This document shows, piece after piece, positions 61,167 to 64,000 of a DNA stretch of 64,000 nucleotides. The notes under the pieces are model-generated. The model had not been told where the DNA came from. It saw only the letters and a program-made list of their open reading frames with translations, and ran no database searches. Location: contig JAFHKN010000004.1 in NCBI GenBank assembly GCA_016937575.1, positions 1-64,000 on the forward strand, written 5' to 3'. The DNA is from Roseomonas aeriglobus (GTDB lineage Bacteria > Pseudomonadota > Alphaproteobacteria > Sphingomonadales > Sphingomonadaceae). Within the stretch, counting starts at the first letter, position 1; each line of letters begins with the position of its first letter. The translations under genes and the position numbers were made by a program.

Positions 61167-62317
61167 TCCGCAAGAAATCGACCCGCGCGGCCGAGATCGC
61201 ATTTGCCGACGAAGTGATGGCGTCCGACGAGTTCGCGGCTCTCCCCGAGCGCGTGCGATCGACGGTGCGGAACCATCGCCAGGGGATGCGGGGCGAGCGC
61301 GAGACCGCCTATATGCTCGATCACCAATTCGGGCCTGACAACGACCGCAACCTGCTTATCCACGATCTGCGCCTGCCGGACGGGCAGGGCGGGTTCGCGC
61401 AGTTCGATCATATCCTGCTGTCGCGGGCGTCGCGCACCGCCTCGATCTTCGAATCCAAGAACTACTCTGGCCGGATCTCGAAGAACGAGCATGGCGAATG
61501 GATGGTCTGGTATCGCTCGCAACGTCAGCCGCAGAACATCCCCAATCCGGTCGAACAGGCCAAACGACAACGCAAGGTGCTGCAGGCGTGGCTGAAGCGA
61601 AAAGGGCATGACAGGGCGTTCGCGGAGGTCGGCGTATTCGTGTCCGTTCCGCCCACCGCGATGATCGACCGTTCCAAAATCGGCAGCGACGAGCCGATCT
61701 ACAAATGCGACAACCTTTACAAAGCCTGGGTGCCGTTCGGCGGGTCATCGCCCCTGGGACGAATGTTTTCGACCGGCGTCACCGCCGCGCAGATGGTCGA
61801 GATCGCCGACCAGCTCATCGCCGACCATGTCCAGGAGGGCGATATCTATACCCGCCTCGGCATCGTTCCTGACAGCACGGACGCCGCCGATACGTCTCAT
61901 ACCGGCGACCCGTCTGGGCCGATCAACATGCCCATCGTCCAGGCCGCGTCTGTGCCGGAATTGCCGCCGTACGTCGAGGCAGAGCCTGTCACTGTTCATC
62001 CGGCGCAAAGTCCCTCCACATCGGTAGCGGTTGAATGCACCGTTTTGGAGGTATCGCCCCCTGCCAAGGCGGTTCCCGTCAAGGCGGGCGCACCTATCGA
62101 GGTATGCGCCGGGATCGTCGAGCGGACACTGCCAGATGGCCGCATCGCATTCCGGGCCGCGCGCGACGATGAGATCGGCAGGGAGGTTCTTTCCGCGTTG
62201 TGCAAGGGCAAGGCGATCTGGAACCCGAGATTCTCCAACTGGATCTGCGTGCCCGACGTCGCCGACGTGATCCGGGCTGCACTTCCCGATGCGATCAGGG
62301 TCGGCCACGTCGCATGA
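61163..62317 (+). CDS. NERD domain protein
   Basis: A 384-residue protein. Residues about 42-130 form a nuclease-related NERD domain: GERETAYMLDHQFG, then FDHILLSRASRTASIFESKN and the following glycine/histidine region. E and K of the ESKN element match the restriction-type nuclease core. A long linker and a C-terminal domain of about 85 residues (CAGIVERTLPDGRIAFRAAR) follow. NERD proteins are often nucleases or linked to DNA handling. The start overlaps the CsgG-like stop by ATGA. Confidence 0.78.
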   Translation: MIRKKSTRAAEIAFADEVMASDEFAALPERVRSTVRNHRQGMRGERETAYMLDHQFGPDNDRNLLIHDLRLPDGQGGFAQFDHILLSRASRTASIFESKNYSGRISKNEHGEWMVWYRSQRQPQNIPNPVEQAKRQRKVLQAWLKRKGHDRAFAEVGVFVSVPPTAMIDRSKIGSDEPIYKCDNLYKAWVPFGGSSPLGRMFSTGVTAAQMVEIADQLIADHVQEGDIYTRLGIVPDSTDAADTSHTGDPSGPINMPIVQAASVPELPPYVEAEPVTVHPAQSPSTSVAVECTVLEVSPPAKAVPVKAGAPIEVCAGIVERTLPDGRIAFRAARDDEIGREVLSALCKGKAIWNPRFSNWICVPDVADVIRAALPDAIRVGHVA

Positions 62318-62811
62318 ATATGATCAGCCTGCCCCGGCCCGAATGCCCGTATTGCCATGAGGCGATGCGCCGCTGGCCGCTGGGGCAGCACATGCTGGTC
62401 TGCGACACCTGCCGCCGTCCGATCGTGCGCTACCTCGCTGCGCCCTCGCGTCGGATCTTTCGGCTGCGCCCGCTCTACAGCGTCATCAACGCCATCGCGC
62501 TGTTCATTCTGGTCGCGACCTTTCTCGCCATCGTGATCGCCCGCGCCGACATCCGGCATATCATGCTGGCCGTCGCGATCCCCATCGCGATGTTCGGCGC
62601 GAGCGATATCGGCGATGGCTGGCTGTCCTGGCGTACCTCGCTCGATCGAGGGTGGAACCACCTTCGCAAGGGTCGCAAGGCGCGGCTGATCGGGCTGGCA
62701 CGCGCAGCGTTCGGCATCGCCGGCTGTGCTGTCGCCATCTTCGGGCTACTTGCCTACGGCGACATGACCACTCCACGAAAACCGCTTGCCCATCAGGCTG
62801 GTCGGCCATGA
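62314..62811 (+). CDS. Zinc-ribbon membrane protein
   Basis: A 165-residue protein. Two cysteine pairs (CPYCHEAM and CDTCRRPI) near the N-terminus form a zinc ribbon. Membrane helices follow (INAIALFILVATFLAIVIA, IMLAVAIPIAMFGASDIG, AFGIAGCAVAIFGLLAYG), giving three or four spans. The start overlaps the NERD gene by ATGA and the stop overlaps the next gene. Function unknown. Confidence 0.65.
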   Translation: MNMISLPRPECPYCHEAMRRWPLGQHMLVCDTCRRPIVRYLAAPSRRIFRLRPLYSVINAIALFILVATFLAIVIARADIRHIMLAVAIPIAMFGASDIGDGWLSWRTSLDRGWNHLRKGRKARLIGLARAAFGIAGCAVAIFGLLAYGDMTTPRKPLAHQAGRP

Positions 62812-63299
62812 TTCCCTTCTGCCTGATCCTGGGCGACAGCACCGCGGTCGGCACGGCGCAGGCATTGGCAGCACAGGGCATACGCTGCGAGGTTCATGCG
62901 CGCGTGGGTGCCGGTTCGGCCGAGATCGAGCGGCGGGTGAGGGGCGCTTCGGCCGCCACCGTCGCCCTCATCGCACTCGGGTCGAACGATGCCGCCAGTC
63001 CGGCGCTCCCAACCAACCTTCTTGCGCTCAGGCGGCGAACCACCGCCGTCAAGGTGGCCTGGCTTGCCCCCTACGACCTGCGCGCGTCATCCATTGTCAC
63101 GTCGATCGCGGCACGTTTCGGCGACACCGTCATCCCGCTGCGGGCGCAACCGAGCCGGGATGGCATCCATCCGGTCAGCTATCGCCCCGTCGCCAAGTCG
63201 CTGCGGTGGGGGGCGGTCGCCCCCTTCAGAGCCGGCGTAGCGCCGGCGCCGATCGCGCGCGCGACCGTGCTGGTGATGAGCAGCCCACTCGGGTCGTGA
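62808..63299 (+). CDS. Small SGNH/GDSL-type hydrolase
   Basis: A 163-residue protein. LILGDSTAVG has the block I serine (Ser11), LIALGSNDAAS the block III asparagine and RDGIHPVSYRP the block V Asp/His. These are the SGNH hydrolase signature residues; the block II glycine may be in GAGSAEIERR. Such enzymes deacetylate or de-esterify sugars, including peptidoglycan. There is no signal peptide, so it would be cytosolic unless co-secreted. The start overlaps the preceding gene. Length is short for the family, but all key residues are present. Confidence 0.72.
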   Translation: MIPFCLILGDSTAVGTAQALAAQGIRCEVHARVGAGSAEIERRVRGASAATVALIALGSNDAASPALPTNLLALRRRTTAVKVAWLAPYDLRASSIVTSIAARFGDTVIPLRAQPSRDGIHPVSYRPVAKSLRWGAVAPFRAGVAPAPIARATVLVMSSPLGS

Positions 63300-63395
63300 T
63301 CGCCATCTTCATGCCGCGAGCATCGGTCGCCGGAACCGAACGGCTCGACTCAATCCCGCTGGAACAAATCCGGCCCATATGACAGGCTGAACGTC

Positions 63396-63800
63396 ATGGA
63401 CCATCGCATCACCCACACCTGCGGCCATGAGCAAACCCATTTCATTGCCGGGTTCGCGTCGCAGCAGGAGCGCAAGGCCACCTGGCTGCGCACGACGGTC
63501 TGCGGCGCGTGCTACCGCAAGCAGCGCCAGGAAGAGAACGAGCGCGACGCCGCGGCCTCGCAACAAGCCGTTGCCCATCTGTCGCTGGCGCCGCTCAACG
63601 GCTCGGAACGACAGGTCAGCTGGGCAACGACCATTCGCGCGAAACGGATCGCCTTGCTGCGCAAGGATCAACCTCTCGATAGCGTCGAAACCGGCGCGGC
63701 GCTGCTCGGCATCGCGGACGCCAAATGGTGGATCGACAACCGCGACGCGACCGACGCGCAGTTGCTCGCCTCGGCAGGGGTGGCTCAGGCTCCCGGCTGA
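63396..63800 (+). CDS. Small Cys/His protein of unknown function
   Basis: A 134-residue protein, MDHRITHTCGHEQTHFIAGF onward. THTCGHEQTH and TTVCGACYRKQ give a C-x-H ... C-x2-C set that could hold zinc, then a helical C-terminus with KWWIDNRDATDAQLLASAG. It overlaps the convergent receiver-domain gene by 16 bases at its 3' end. No family was recognised. Confidence 0.6.
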   Translation: MDHRITHTCGHEQTHFIAGFASQQERKATWLRTTVCGACYRKQRQEENERDAAASQQAVAHLSLAPLNGSERQVSWATTIRAKRIALLRKDQPLDSVETGAALLGIADAKWWIDNRDATDAQLLASAGVAQAPG

Positions 63801-64000
63801 ACCGGCGTCGTCACCGCATTCTTCAGCGGCGCGGGCTTCTTGCCGTCAGGCAGCGTCCTGCGGAGGTGCTCGTGGACGATCGCAGCCGAGAAGGGCTTCG
63901 GGATGAACGTCGCCTTCTCGGGCATGTCACCCGGATTGGGACGGATATTGCCGCTGGCGATCACGATCTCGATCCAGGGCCAGTGCTGTGCGACATGACG
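63785..64000 (-). CDS. Response-regulator receiver protein, C-terminal part (cut by window edge)
   Basis: The minus strand reads HWPWIEIVIASGNIRPNPGD and then TFIPKPFSAAIVHEHLRRTL, the fourth and fifth strands of a receiver domain with the conserved lysine in FIPKPF. The gene ends at 63785 with a short tail and has no output domain visible. The phosphorylated aspartate lies outside the window. It may be a stand-alone receiver. Confidence 0.75.
   Translation of the reverse strand, partial: RHVAQHWPWIEIVIASGNIRPNPGDMPEKATFIPKPFSAAIVHEHLRRTLPDGKKPAPLKNAVTTPVQPGA

Noticed and set aside
1..64000. tRNA or rRNA genes
   Set aside because: No conserved rRNA blocks or tRNA cloverleaf with T-loop GTTCGANTC were noticed on reading; a dedicated tRNA search would be needed to exclude them.

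Overview
The window looks like part of a large plasmid, or a plasmid-derived island, from a sphingomonad alphaproteobacterium. The evidence is GC-rich coding sequence, a parA-parB-repA block whose initiator is of the RPA type (the class of sphingomonad Mega-RPA plasmids), DUF736 and DUF2493 plasmid genes, and a MOBF relaxase with its coupling protein. No rRNA, tRNA or CRISPR array was seen.

Layout. 1-14.65 kb is a stress or envelope cluster: a YihY/BrkB protein, lactate dehydrogenase, a DUF389 protein, a mechanosensitive-channel-like protein, a Crp/Fnr regulator, an FAD oxidoreductase split by an IS21 element, a large KatE-type catalase, CsbD, and a receiver protein coupled to an AI-2E/PerM permease. 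From 1 to about 6.4 kb nearly every gene is broken by single-base indels, many in G or C runs, whereas genes after that are mostly open. 14.65-18.4 kb is accessory DNA: a tiny hydrophobic ORF, a VRR-NUC nuclease, a DUF3768 protein and a VbhA/Fic antitoxin-toxin pair. 18.5-19.1 kb is a resolvase. 19.23-23.13 kb is a TniA/TniB-like transposon bounded by 29-bp inverted repeats. 23.3-27.4 kb holds an EamA exporter with a divergent Lrp regulator, and a three-gene operon ending in a secreted trypsin-like protease.

27.7-36.7 kb is the replicon: a truncated CHC2 primase remnant, parA, parB, repA, an IS200/IS605 element with a large palindrome, a probable oriV (five phased iterons and two inverted ones, a DnaA-box-like site and an AT-rich stretch), a RHE_PE00001-like protein and a divergent tyrosine recombinase. 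A pyruvate-oxidase-like TPP enzyme (36.97-38.77 kb) and a second IS21 element (38.9-41.34 kb) follow.

41.4-64 kb is the conserved conjugation-linked backbone. It has several plasmid genes of unknown function, duplicated DUF736 genes, a Phd/PemK-like toxin-antitoxin pair, SSB, a DUF2493/SLOG protein, a 0.6-kb block of long nested repeats, a small TraD-like Dtr protein, a candidate oriT with a 34-bp palindrome, a ribbon-helix-helix protein, the TraD/VirD4 coupling protein and the MobF TraI relaxase-helicase. After traI come tightly overlapping genes that include a secreted Cys-repeat peptide, a CsgG-like protein, a NERD-domain protein, a zinc-ribbon membrane protein and an SGNH hydrolase. No type IV secretion channel genes lie inside the window. 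The post-traI operon, especially the coupled Cys-repeat peptide and CsgG-like protein, is the best candidate for an undescribed system.
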